Made by a program: the position numbers and the translations under genes
From: Microlunatus kandeliicorticis
GTDB lineage: Bacteria > Actinomycetota > Actinomycetes > Propionibacteriales > Propionibacteriaceae
Assembly (NCBI RefSeq): GCF_014137855.1
Contig: NZ_JACGWT010000004.1
Span: 124,001 to 188,000 of the forward strand
Length of the DNA: 64,000 bases
Direction of reading: 5' to 3'
Notes under the pieces: generated by a model
Database searches by the model: none
What the model was told of the DNA's origin: nothing
The model's input: only the letters and a program-made list of their open reading frames with translations
Part shown: one piece after another, positions 45,228 through 53,843 of the stretch
Layout of the letters: each line of letters opens with the position of its first letter
Numbering within the stretch: position 1 is the first letter of the stretch

Positions 45228-45268
45228 GCGGGCGACTGAGCGGCCGACTGAGCCGCCGACTGAGCCGG
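45221..45268 (+). repeat. Four 12-bp tandem repeats spanning the stop codon
   Basis: CGACTGAGCGG(G/C) and CGACTGAGCCG(C/G) occur four times head to tail from 45221. The TGA of the first is the GT2-TagF stop; because the unit is 12 bp, every copy places another in-frame TGA. Confidence 0.7.
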
Positions 45269-45303
45269 CGGCCGGGCACCCGGTCCTCGGCGGACCGCTG
45301 CGT

Positions 45304-45309
45304 TAGGGT
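45304..45309 (+). promoter_or_regulatory. TANNNT -10 box of the leader ORF
   Basis: TAGGGT, 7 nt before the GTG at 45317; supports transcription starting at the leader ORF. Confidence 0.4.
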
Positions 45310-45316
45310 CGGGGCC

Positions 45317-45394
45317 GTGTTCCGCCCGATGGCCGCCGTACCCGTCCTGCCGGGGCGCCCCTCCGTCAGACCCGCCCGGACGGCGACGGCGTGA
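45317..45394 (+). CDS. Probable 25-codon leader ORF coupled to the second GT2-TagF gene
   Basis: A short ORF, beginning GTG-TTC-CGC (VFRPMAAVPVLPGRP) and ending ARTATA. Its TGA overlaps the GTG of the following 1299-residue gene by four bases (GTGA). The TAGGGT box 7 nt upstream implies that the mRNA begins at this GTG, and the large gene has no good ribosome site of its own, so it would be translated by coupling. It may have no product role beyond that. Seen directly: frame, overlap and box; expression is inferred. Confidence 0.45.
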   Translation: MFRPMAAVPVLPGRPSVRPARTATA

Positions 45395-48300
45395 CCTCGC
45401 TGGTCCGCACGCTCGTCGACCGGGCCCGCGAGTTCTCCGAGACCGGGGTCAACCGGCTGCCGCCGCGGGCGCAGTACGTGGTCCGCCGGGCCGGCCGGGC
45501 CGGGCTACCGCTGGCCCGCCGGGCCTTCGAGTCCCGGTTCGTCCAGCCGCTGGTCAGCATCGTCGTACCGGTCTACAACGTCGAGGCGTTCCTGCCCGAG
45601 TGCCTCGACAGCCTCGTCGGCCAGACCTACCGCCGGCTGCAGATCATCTGCGTCGACGACGGCTCACCGGACGACTCGATCGACGTGCTCCGCGCCTACG
45701 CGGGCCGGGACCCGCGGATCGAGATCATCCGGCAGGCGAACGCCGGGCTCGGCGCGGCCCGCAACGTCGGTGCGGCCAAGGCGCGCGGACGCTTCCTGAT
45801 GTTCGTCGACTCCGACGACGTGCTCGAGCTCGACGCGATCGCCAGCTACATGCGGGCGCTGCGCCGCAGCGGCTCGGACTTCGCGGTGTCGTCGTACCGG
45901 CGGATGAACGCCGGCGGCACCTGGGGCGCGGCGCCCTGGATCCGGGCTGCGCACCGCCGCACCAAGTACGCGACGACCCTGGCCGAGTCGCCGGACATCC
46001 TGGTCAACGCGGTCGCCTGGTCCAAGTGCTACCGCCGCGACTTCTGGAACCGTCACCACTTCCGCTTCCCGGAGGGCGTGCTCTACGAGGACCAGGCGGT
46101 CTCGGCCCGGGCCTACGCGCTGGCCGACCACTTCGACCTGCTGGCCAAGGTGACGGTCAACTGGCGGATCCGGCACGACGGATCCTCGATCACCCAGCAG
46201 CGGGTCGCGATCGACGACCTGCGGGCCCGGCTCGACGCCGCCTTCAACTCGCTCGCCGAGCTGACCCGGGCCGGAGCCACCCTCGGCCACGACGTCCGGC
46301 TGGCCCAGCTGCTCGGCAACGACTTCCCGCTGTCGATCAAGTCGGCCCAGCACGCCGACGACGAGTTCTGGGCGGTGCTGACCGACGGGTTGCGCCGACT
46401 GGTCGCGCAGGCCAACCCGCAGGTCTGGGCGCAGGTCCCGGCCCAGCACCGGCTGGCCATCCGGCTGGTCACCGAGGGCGAGCGCGAGGCGGCGATCGAC
46501 TTCGTCGGGCTCGGCCACGACAACCCGAAGAACGTCCCCACCCTGGTCCGCGACGGCCGCGCGTTCGTCCAGTTCGACGCCCGCGAGGCGCTCGGTCTGG
46601 CCTGGGACGACCCGCTGCTCGAGCTCACCGAGACCCAGCTCGGGCAGATCACCGGCATCACCGGGGTGCGGTGGCTGGAGGACGGCCGGCTCGAGGTGCG
46701 CGGTTGGTCCTACGTCGACAACGTCAGCGCCGCCGCACCCGACCCGCTCGACCCGGCCGACCAGCCGGGCGACGGTGCCGCACCCACCGTCACCCAGACG
46801 GCGGTGCTGGTGCCGGTCGGGCCCACCCACAAGGAACTGGGCCGCCCGTCGGTCGAGCTCCCGGCCGACGTGACGCCGGACCCGGCGGTCACCGTCGCCA
46901 CCCGGCACCGCTACGCGGACTACGAGAACTGCTGCTTCACCCTGACCGTGGACGTCGCGGCCCTGCCGGGGTCGACCGCCGGGGTCGGCGAGGCGGCGCG
47001 GACCGCGGTGGACCGCTGGCGCCTCGACCTGCGCACCGAGCTGGCCGGTTTCGTCCGCGAGGGGACGCTGCGTGGTCTGCAGACCCCCGGCGGGAGCCGG
47101 CTGCTCCCGGGGACCTTCCTGCCGGACGGTCGCCGCGCCGAGCTGAGCTTCACCAACCGCAACGGGCTGGAGGTCCGGGTCGAGCCGACGCTGGCCACGC
47201 TGGTGTCCGCCGTGCTGACCGACCGCCGGCTCGAGCTGGCGGTGCGCGGCGCCGACGGGTTCGTCCCGCGTGAGGTTGAGCTGGGCCGGTCGGCCCGCGA
47301 GGCGCCGGCCGTCCGGGTGCCGGTCCGGCTCGAGGACGGTGCCGCCCGGGTCACGGTCACGGTGCCCGACCCCGAGGCGCCCGGGCGCGCTGACCGGCGG
47401 GCGGCCGGACCGGTCGACCCGGGTGAGACCGCGGACGCCGCGGTCGAGGTCCCCGAGGTCCGGCGGGCCGGCCCGGTGCTCTGGACGGTGTGGGTGGTCG
47501 GGCTGGACGGGCGCCGCACCGCACTCGCCGTCCCCGACCCGACGGTGCTTCCCGACCTCGGTGCGTCCGGCACCCGGCTCCGGCTGGGCGTCGACCGCGA
47601 CCTGGTGGTGGTCGACGAGCCCCGCACGGTGCTGGTCGAGGAGCTCGCGGTGGTCGTCCCGGCGCCGGTCGGGACGCCCGGAGAGGTCGAGGGGGCCGGC
47701 GCGCCGGGCACCACCGTGGTCCGGCTGTCCGGGGTGGTCACCGGCGGCGCGGGCGCGGTCGAGCTGCGGCTCGCCGCTCCGTACGCGGCGACGACGGCCG
47801 TGGTCCGGCCCGGACCGGGTGGCCGCTTCGAGGCCGAGCTGCCGCTGGCCGCCGATCCGTGGCTGACCGGCGTCCGCCCGCTCCCGGTCGGCGACTACCG
47901 GCTCGCGGCACGGGCCGTCGACCCGGCGCCCGAGTCGTCGCCAATTCGGGCGGCCGGGGTGAGCCCGGCCGATCCCGACGACGCCGACTCGGCCTACGTG
48001 GTCGAGCTGGCCTCGACCGCCCAGTCCCGGCTGCCGGTCGACGTCACCGGACCGGACGTCCAGGGGCGGCTCCAGGCCGCGGCGCCGCTCGGCCTGCGGC
48101 TCCGGCTGGTGCTGCCGCAGACCGTCGACGAGGCGGGTGCGCGGCCGCAGCAGCGGCTGCAGAACCGGTTGGCGGCACGGCTCCCCAGCCCCGAGTTCGA
48201 GCGCGGGGCGGTGCTGTTCCGGTCGTACTTCGGGGAGACCTGCAGCTGCAACCCGCTGGCCGTGCACCGCGAGCTGCGCCGTCGCGGCACCGGCCACACC

Positions 48301-49290
48301 CTCTACTGGGCGGTCAAGGACCGGTCGGTCGCCGTCCCCGAGGGCGGCATCCCGGTGATCCACGAGAGCGCCGAGTGGTACCGGCTGCTGCACGACGCCG
48401 AGTTCTACATGGACAACATGCACCAGGCGATCTACCACCGGAAGCCCGCGCACCAGGTGCAGATCCAGACCTTCCACGGCTACCCGTTCAAGCAGATGGG
48501 GCAGTCGCACTGGGCCTGGCAGCACCGCGACGTCGCGCACATCCGCTCCTACCTCGAGCGGGCCGCCGACTGGGACTACCTGGTCTCCCCCGCCACCTAC
48601 GGCACCGAGCCGCTGGTCCGCGAGTTCGGCTTCCCGAACGAGGCGCTCGAGATCGGTTACCCGCGCAACGACGTGCTGCAGAGCCCGGAGGCCGGCGCGA
48701 TCCGCGACGACGTCCGGCGTCGGCTCGGGATCCGGCCCGACCAGCAGGTGGTGCTCTACGGCCCGACCTTCCGCGACCACCTGGCGCAGAACGACGTCCG
48801 GGCGCCGATGGTCGACTTCCTCGACACCCGGCGGCTGGCCGCCGAGCTCGGACCCGACTGGGTGATCCTGGTCCGCGGGCACGCCTTCAACGCCCGGGTG
48901 GCCAGTCGGGTCGGGTCGCGCGGCACGGTGCTCGACGTGACCGACTACCCCGACATCAACGACCTCTGCCTGGCCTCGGACTGCGCGATCCTCGACTACT
49001 CCTCGCTACGGTTCGACTACAGCCTGACCGGCAAGCCGATGCTGTTCATGGTGCCGGACCTGAAGCTGTGGACCGAGAGCGCGCGGGGCAGCCTGTTCGA
49101 CTACGCGCCGACCGCGCCCGGACCGATGCTGGTCAGCACGGCCGAGGTGGCCGCCGCGCTGGCCGACCTGGACGGCGTCCGGAGCGAGTACGCCGACGCC
49201 TACGCGCGGTTCCGTACGACCTACACCGACCTCGACGACGGCCACGCCGCCGAACGGCTGGTCGACCGGGTCTTCCTCCGGGACCGCTGA
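45391..49290 (+). CDS. Bifunctional GT2 glycosyltransferase / TagF-type polyol-phosphate polymerase (copy 2)
   Basis: A 1299-residue paralogue of the preceding gene. GT2 domain at ~50-290 (LVSIVVPVYNVEAFLPECL, CVDDGSPDDS, FVDSDDVLELD), beta-rich linkers at ~410-900, and TagF/TarL domain at ~930-1295: FRSYFGETCSCNPLAVHREL, QTFHGYPFK near 1026, IGYPRNDVL, LVRGHAFNARV near 1160, and DYSSLRFDYSLTGKP. It lacks the long Pro-rich leader of copy 1. Two such enzymes in series may add alternating or sequential units (sugar plus polyol phosphate). GTG start, coupled to the leader ORF. Confidence 0.88.
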   Translation: MTSLVRTLVDRAREFSETGVNRLPPRAQYVVRRAGRAGLPLARRAFESRFVQPLVSIVVPVYNVEAFLPECLDSLVGQTYRRLQIICVDDGSPDDSIDVLRAYAGRDPRIEIIRQANAGLGAARNVGAAKARGRFLMFVDSDDVLELDAIASYMRALRRSGSDFAVSSYRRMNAGGTWGAAPWIRAAHRRTKYATTLAESPDILVNAVAWSKCYRRDFWNRHHFRFPEGVLYEDQAVSARAYALADHFDLLAKVTVNWRIRHDGSSITQQRVAIDDLRARLDAAFNSLAELTRAGATLGHDVRLAQLLGNDFPLSIKSAQHADDEFWAVLTDGLRRLVAQANPQVWAQVPAQHRLAIRLVTEGEREAAIDFVGLGHDNPKNVPTLVRDGRAFVQFDAREALGLAWDDPLLELTETQLGQITGITGVRWLEDGRLEVRGWSYVDNVSAAAPDPLDPADQPGDGAAPTVTQTAVLVPVGPTHKELGRPSVELPADVTPDPAVTVATRHRYADYENCCFTLTVDVAALPGSTAGVGEAARTAVDRWRLDLRTELAGFVREGTLRGLQTPGGSRLLPGTFLPDGRRAELSFTNRNGLEVRVEPTLATLVSAVLTDRRLELAVRGADGFVPREVELGRSAREAPAVRVPVRLEDGAARVTVTVPDPEAPGRADRRAAGPVDPGETADAAVEVPEVRRAGPVLWTVWVVGLDGRRTALAVPDPTVLPDLGASGTRLRLGVDRDLVVVDEPRTVLVEELAVVVPAPVGTPGEVEGAGAPGTTVVRLSGVVTGGAGAVELRLAAPYAATTAVVRPGPGGRFEAELPLAADPWLTGVRPLPVGDYRLAARAVDPAPESSPIRAAGVSPADPDDADSAYVVELASTAQSRLPVDVTGPDVQGRLQAAAPLGLRLRLVLPQTVDEAGARPQQRLQNRLAARLPSPEFERGAVLFRSYFGETCSCNPLAVHRELRRRGTGHTLYWAVKDRSVAVPEGGIPVIHESAEWYRLLHDAEFYMDNMHQAIYHRKPAHQVQIQTFHGYPFKQMGQSHWAWQHRDVAHIRSYLERAADWDYLVSPATYGTEPLVREFGFPNEALEIGYPRNDVLQSPEAGAIRDDVRRRLGIRPDQQVVLYGPTFRDHLAQNDVRAPMVDFLDTRRLAAELGPDWVILVRGHAFNARVASRVGSRGTVLDVTDYPDINDLCLASDCAILDYSSLRFDYSLTGKPMLFMVPDLKLWTESARGSLFDYAPTAPGPMLVSTAEVAAALADLDGVRSEYADAYARFRTTYTDLDDGHAAERLVDRVFLRDR

Positions 49291-49299
49291 GCCCGCGAG

Positions 49300-49580
49300 G
49301 AACGTGCGCTGAGCTTGTCGAAGCGCTCCTGGGTAACAACGTGCGCTGAGCTCGCCGAAGCGCGCGCTCCTGCCCTTCGACAGGCTCAGGGCGCGGTGGG
49401 TGTGGTGCACTCAGGGCACCCTGGTGCGGAACGTGCGCTGAGCTTGTCGAAGCGCGCTCCTGGGTAACAACGTGCGCTGAGCTTGTCGAAGCGCGTGCTC
49501 CTGCCCTTCGACAGGCTCAGGGTGCGGTGTGTCCGTGCGCTGAGCTCGTCGAAGCGCCCTCGCCCTTCGACTCAGGGCAC
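49300..49580. repeat. CTTCGACAGGCTCAG repeat cluster with an internal ~100-bp duplication
   Basis: The gap 49291-49586 between convergent TagF genes holds about eight copies in both orientations (GCTGAGCTTGTCGAAGCG and CCTTCGACAGGCTCAGGG). A block of ~100 bp starting GAACGTGCGCTGAGCTTG at 49300 recurs from 49429 with a few changes, each including CTCCTGGGTAACAACGTG. Opposed copies can form hairpins. No gene is present. Confidence 0.8.
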
Positions 49581-49586
49581 CAAGGA

Positions 49587-52190
49587 TCAGTCGGCGAGCA
49601 GCAGGTCGACGGCCCGGGCGGAGGCGCCGCCGTCGTCCCAGGGGTTGAAGTCGGCCACCCACCGGGCGTAGGCCTCGGCGTGCTCGGGCGGGACGCCACC
49701 GGCGGCCCGGCGGATCTCCTCGACCACCGCGTCGGTGCTGGTCACCAGCGGACCGGGTGCGCGGTCGGCCAGATCGAAGTAGACCCCGCGGTCGCGTCCG
49801 GCGTAGGCCTCGAGGTCGGGGACGAAGAAGACCATCGGCCGGCGGGTCACGCTGTAGTCGAACATCACCGAGGAGTAGTCGGTGACCAGCACGTCGGCCA
49901 ACCGCAGCAGGTCCGACAGCTCGGGATAGGTCGTCACGTCGACCACCCGGTCGGCCCGCACGTCGCGCCCGGCGGCCACCGTGTTCGCGTGTCCGCGGAC
50001 CAGCACCCGGTGCCCGCCGCCCAGACCGCGGACCAGCCAGTCGAGGTCGAGACCCGTGATGGCGTCGTCGCCGGTCTCGCGCCAGGTGGGCATGAACAGC
50101 ACCACCGGCTCCGCCGGCGCGAGCCCGAGCCGCGACCGGAGCTCGCGGTCCTCGTCCTTGGTGAGCGGCCGGGTCAGCGCGTCGTTGCGGGGATAGCCGA
50201 TCTCGGCGACGGTCCCCTCGTAGAGGTAGGCCCGGCGGAACACCTCGGTGCTGTGCGGGTTCTGCGAGATCAACCAGCTCCACTGCGCGGTCTGGTCGGC
50301 CAGCGCCCGCCGGCGCTGGTCCGTGTCCGCGAACCCGATCCGGTCGGTGCCGAGCCGCTTGAGCGGGGTGCCGTGCCAGGTCTGCAGCACCCGTTGGCCG
50401 TCGCGGCGGAGGAACTGCCCGTCGGGGAACGCGTTGGTCACGAACCACCGAGCGCGGCTGCGGAGCTCGTAGAACTCGCGACTGCGGTCGAGCACCGGCA
50501 CCGCCCCGTCGGGGACGGGCACCGAGTGTTCGGCCACCACCCAGTACTCGGTCAGGTCGGGCCGGCGACGGACCAGCTCGTGCCGGATCGCCGCCGGGTT
50601 GTCGCCCACCGAGCGGCCGTCGAAGCTGGCGAACAGCACCGCGTCGAGCAGCAGCCGGCTCTCGGTCCGGCTGGCTCTGCTCAGCTCGATCGCCCGGAAC
50701 CGGCCGGCCTCGCCGACGGGTCGGGTCGGGCTGATCCGGAACGCCAGGGCGTCCTGCGCCGTCCGCTCGGCGCGGACCCGGACCGACGGGCCGACCATCC
50801 AGTCGCCCAGCCGGCCGGCCAGCCGACGCGACAACCGGACGCCCTCCGGCTCTCGGCCGTGGTGGCTGACCTCCAGCTCCCAGCGCCCCGTCCCGGGCGG
50901 CAGCACCGGCCCGCCGAAACCGCTCGCGGCGCGCAGGGTGAAGGCCACGGTGAGCGCGCCGGCCGGACGGTCGCCCGGGGCGTCCTCGACGTCGACCCGC
51001 TCGGCGGTGATGGTCTGCCGCGGGCCGACCAGGCGGAACGCGTCCGCAGTCGGCACCGTCTTCCCGAGACCGCTCACCCGGACCAGCAACCGCTCGGCTG
51101 CTGCGTCCGCACCGTCGAGCCGGACGTCGGTGACCAGCGCGGCGCCCGTGCCGCGCTCGATCCGCAGCACCGCGTCGTCGCCGGTGTCGAGGCGGGTGGT
51201 CCCGGCGCCGGTGGTGGTCAGCAGCTCGGCGTTCCCGTCCGGCGACGCCCAACGGGCCACCCGGTGCCGGCCCAGCGCGTCGACCAGCTCGAGACGCCAG
51301 CGACTCGGCTCCGGCACCAGCCGGGCCGGGTCGACCAGCACCCGACCCCGGCGGTACCCCAGCCGGACGTGGTCGGCCCGGCCGTGTGGCTCGTCCTCGC
51401 GGACCGCCAGCGCGCGGACGGGCCGGAACCCGCCTGCGGTCTGGACGTGCACCACCACCGGTCCGTCGTCGGTGATCCGGTCGACCAGCACCGCCGGCCG
51501 TTCCACCCGCACCACGAAGCCCTCGCGTCCACCGGTCCGGACACTGACCACCCGGTCGCCGTGCCGCACCGGACTCACCAGTCCGGTCGAGGCGTACCGG
51601 TCCGCCCGGCCGAACGGCTCGGTCCGCTCCGGCTGCGGGCCCGAGCCCGCGGCGTCCGCGTCGGCGCGGGCGAGCAGCCCCACCTCGATCCGCCACTGGT
51701 GATCGGCCTCGGGGTCCGCGTCGGCCAGCGCGGCCGGGTCGACGACCGCGGTGAACGCCGTGCCCGACCGGTCCCGGTTGCGGTCGTCGTCGCTGGTGTT
51801 GACGTCCTCACGGGGGACCCGGGTGAGCGGGATCGGCACCGGCGCGGTCCCCTTCGGGCCGACCGCGACCAGCGCGGTCCCCGGCGGGTCGTCGGCACCG
51901 AGCCGGAACGCCCAGCCCTCGAGAGCCAGCCGGCCGTCGGGTCGGAGGACCAGAGAGTGCAGCCGGCTGGTCAGGGCCCGCCGGCCGGCCGGCGCCGGCG
52001 GGCGCCGGACCGCCGGCGGAGCGTGCGAGCCGCGGCGCAGCCCGGCGCGGCGCGCGAGCGCGCGGGCCACTCGGCGGGCCGGGGCCGGGGCGCGCGTCCA
52101 GCCGCGCCGGGCCAGACCCACGGCCCGGCGGGTCAGCGCCCCGACCGGGTCCGCTGCGGTCGCACGACCCGACTTCCTCACCTCCGTCAC
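49587..52190 (-). CDS. TagF/TarL-type polyol-phosphate transferase with beta-rich N-terminus
   Basis: An 867-residue protein. Residues ~1-75 are basic (a likely membrane-surface anchor), ~80-480 are beta-rich segments similar in style to the linkers of the two GT2-TagF proteins, and ~500-860 form a TagF/TarL domain of classical type: LQTWHGTPLKRLG near residue 603, IGYPRNDAL, VLVRGHANT near 730 and VTDYSSVMFDYSVTRRPM. Lacking a GT2 domain, it probably primes or extends a poly(glycerol- or ribitol-phosphate) chain. It is divergent from the cytidylyltransferase gene (99 nt between starts). GTG start, TAACCT 7 nt upstream. Confidence 0.88.
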   Translation of the reverse strand: MTEVRKSGRATAADPVGALTRRAVGLARRGWTRAPAPARRVARALARRAGLRRGSHAPPAVRRPPAPAGRRALTSRLHSLVLRPDGRLALEGWAFRLGADDPPGTALVAVGPKGTAPVPIPLTRVPREDVNTSDDDRNRDRSGTAFTAVVDPAALADADPEADHQWRIEVGLLARADADAAGSGPQPERTEPFGRADRYASTGLVSPVRHGDRVVSVRTGGREGFVVRVERPAVLVDRITDDGPVVVHVQTAGGFRPVRALAVREDEPHGRADHVRLGYRRGRVLVDPARLVPEPSRWRLELVDALGRHRVARWASPDGNAELLTTTGAGTTRLDTGDDAVLRIERGTGAALVTDVRLDGADAAAERLLVRVSGLGKTVPTADAFRLVGPRQTITAERVDVEDAPGDRPAGALTVAFTLRAASGFGGPVLPPGTGRWELEVSHHGREPEGVRLSRRLAGRLGDWMVGPSVRVRAERTAQDALAFRISPTRPVGEAGRFRAIELSRASRTESRLLLDAVLFASFDGRSVGDNPAAIRHELVRRRPDLTEYWVVAEHSVPVPDGAVPVLDRSREFYELRSRARWFVTNAFPDGQFLRRDGQRVLQTWHGTPLKRLGTDRIGFADTDQRRRALADQTAQWSWLISQNPHSTEVFRRAYLYEGTVAEIGYPRNDALTRPLTKDEDRELRSRLGLAPAEPVVLFMPTWRETGDDAITGLDLDWLVRGLGGGHRVLVRGHANTVAAGRDVRADRVVDVTTYPELSDLLRLADVLVTDYSSVMFDYSVTRRPMVFFVPDLEAYAGRDRGVYFDLADRAPGPLVTSTDAVVEEIRRAAGGVPPEHAEAYARWVADFNPWDDGGASARAVDLLLAD

Positions 52191-52197
52191 CCGCGTG

Positions 52198-52203
52198 AGG
52201 TTA
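52198..52203 (-). promoter_or_regulatory. TANNNT -10 box of the 867-residue TagF gene
   Basis: TAACCT on the minus strand, 7 nt before the GTG at 52190. Confidence 0.4.
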
Positions 52204-52277
52204 ATGGGTGACCGGGCCCACGGTCAGGACGACCACGCGGGCCGCGCGGCGCCGCAGCCCGGGCCGGGCGCCGACGC

Positions 52278-52283
52278 TAGGCT
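52278..52283 (+). promoter_or_regulatory. TANNNT -10 box of the cytidylyltransferase-SDR gene
   Basis: TAGGCT, 6 nt before the ATG at 52290; the two divergent -10 boxes are ~75 bp apart. Confidence 0.4.
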
Positions 52284-52289
52284 CGCCGG

Positions 52290-53774
52290 ATGAGCAGTTC
52301 GCAGGACACCGACCCGACCACGCCCCGGCTGCGCAACGTCGCGGTGGTGCTGGCCGGTGGCACCGGCACCCGGGTCGGGCTGGACATCCCCAAGCAGCTG
52401 ATCAAGATCGCCGGCAAGCCGATCATCGAGCACACCCTGGCCGCGCTGCACGCCTCGGCGCTGATCGACGAGATCGTGATCATGATGACGCCGGGTCACC
52501 TCGACCCGGTCCGGTCGATCGTGCGCACCGGGGGCTTCACCAAGGTGAGCCGGATCCTCGAGGGGGCCGGCACCCGCAACGACACCACCGCGGCGGCGCT
52601 GGCCGCGATCGCCGAGGGGCTCGGTCCCGACGAGGACTGCAACGTGGTGCTCCACGACGCGGTCCGGCCGCTGGTCTCGCAGACGATCATCGCCGCGAAC
52701 GTCGAGGCGCTGCAGAGCTACGCCGCCGTCGACACCGCGATCCCCTCGGCCGACACCGTCATCCAGGTCGACCAGCCGGCCGGGAGCGCTCCGGGGGACG
52801 GCGCGATCGACGCCCGGTTGACCGACGTGCTGGCCCGGCCGCTGCTGCGCCGCGGACAGACCCCGCAGTCGTTCCGGCTCTCGGTGATCCGGGCCGCCTA
52901 CGCCAAGGCCGCCCAGGACCCCTCGTTCACCGCCACCGACGACTGCACCGTGGTGCTGCGCTATCTGCCCGAGGTCCCGATCGCGGTGGTCGCCGGACAC
53001 GAGCGCAACATGAAGGTCACCGAGCCGATCGACGTCTACATCGCCGACAAGCTCTTCCAGCTCACCTCCGCCGACCAGCCGGACACGCTGACCGACGCCC
53101 AGTACGCCGAGGCGCTCGCGGGACGGACGATGGTCGTCTTCGGTGGCTCGTACGGGATCGGCGGCGACATCGCCGCCCTGGCCCGGAGCCACGGCGCCGC
53201 CGTGTTCACCTTCTCGCGCTCGGCCACCGACACCCACGTGGAGAAGCGGGCCGACGTCGCCGCGGCCGCCCGCAGCGTGCTCGACCAGACCGGCCGGGTC
53301 GACTTCGTGGTCAACACCGCCGGGGTGCTGCCGATCAGCGCGCTGGCCGAGACCAGCGAGGAGACGATCTACAACGCCACGGAGATCAACTATCTCGGCC
53401 CGATCTTCATCGGCCAGGAGTTCTTCCCGCACCTCGCGGCCACCGGCGGCTCGCTGCTCTACTTCACCTCCTCCTCCTACACCCGCGGACGGTCCGGCTA
53501 CTCGCTCTACTCCTCGGCCAAGGCGGCGGTGGTCAACCTGACCCAGGCGCTGGCCGACGAGTGGGCGGGCAGCGGGGTGCGGGTCAACTGCGTCAACCCC
53601 GAGCGGACCGCCACCCCGATGCGGGTGCGCGCCTTCGGCGACGAGCCGGCGGGCACGCTGCTGAGCTCGACCGAGGTGGCCCGCCGCTCGCTCGACGTGC
53701 TGCTCTCGGCCCAGACCGGGCACGTGATCGACATCCGACGCGACTCCGGCCCGGCCGCGCTCACCGGGGGGTGA
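52290..53774 (+). CDS. Bifunctional CDP-ribitol synthase (cytidylyltransferase + SDR, Bcs1/Acs1 type)
   Basis: A 494-residue fusion. Residues ~15-245 are an IspD/TarI-type cytidylyltransferase (VVLAGGTGTRVGLDIPKQLIKI, HDAVRPLVS, RGQTPQSF, TDDCTVV). Residues ~265-490 are an SDR with GGSYGIGG in the nucleotide loop and YSLYSSAKAA as YxxxK. The same order is found in Haemophilus Acs1/Bcs1, which reduces ribulose-5-phosphate to ribitol-5-phosphate and activates it with CTP. It would therefore supply CDP-ribitol to the neighbouring TagF/TarL-like polymerases. ATG start with TAGGCT 6 nt upstream. Confidence 0.87.
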   Translation: MSSSQDTDPTTPRLRNVAVVLAGGTGTRVGLDIPKQLIKIAGKPIIEHTLAALHASALIDEIVIMMTPGHLDPVRSIVRTGGFTKVSRILEGAGTRNDTTAAALAAIAEGLGPDEDCNVVLHDAVRPLVSQTIIAANVEALQSYAAVDTAIPSADTVIQVDQPAGSAPGDGAIDARLTDVLARPLLRRGQTPQSFRLSVIRAAYAKAAQDPSFTATDDCTVVLRYLPEVPIAVVAGHERNMKVTEPIDVYIADKLFQLTSADQPDTLTDAQYAEALAGRTMVVFGGSYGIGGDIAALARSHGAAVFTFSRSATDTHVEKRADVAAAARSVLDQTGRVDFVVNTAGVLPISALAETSEETIYNATEINYLGPIFIGQEFFPHLAATGGSLLYFTSSSYTRGRSGYSLYSSAKAAVVNLTQALADEWAGSGVRVNCVNPERTATPMRVRAFGDEPAGTLLSSTEVARRSLDVLLSAQTGHVIDIRRDSGPAALTGG

Positions 53775-53810
53775 GGCGACCGGGCCGGATCCACATCCAT
53801 CCGTCTCGGG

Positions 53811-53832
53811 CGGCCGGTCCGCGGACCGGCCG
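53811..53832. terminator. Perfect 22-bp GC palindrome between convergent genes
   Basis: CGGCCGGTCCG followed directly by CGGACCGGCCG. It lies 36 nt after the cytidylyltransferase-SDR stop and 11 nt after that of the convergent nuclease gene; probable bidirectional terminator. Confidence 0.55.
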
Positions 53833-53843
53833 TGATCGTTCGG

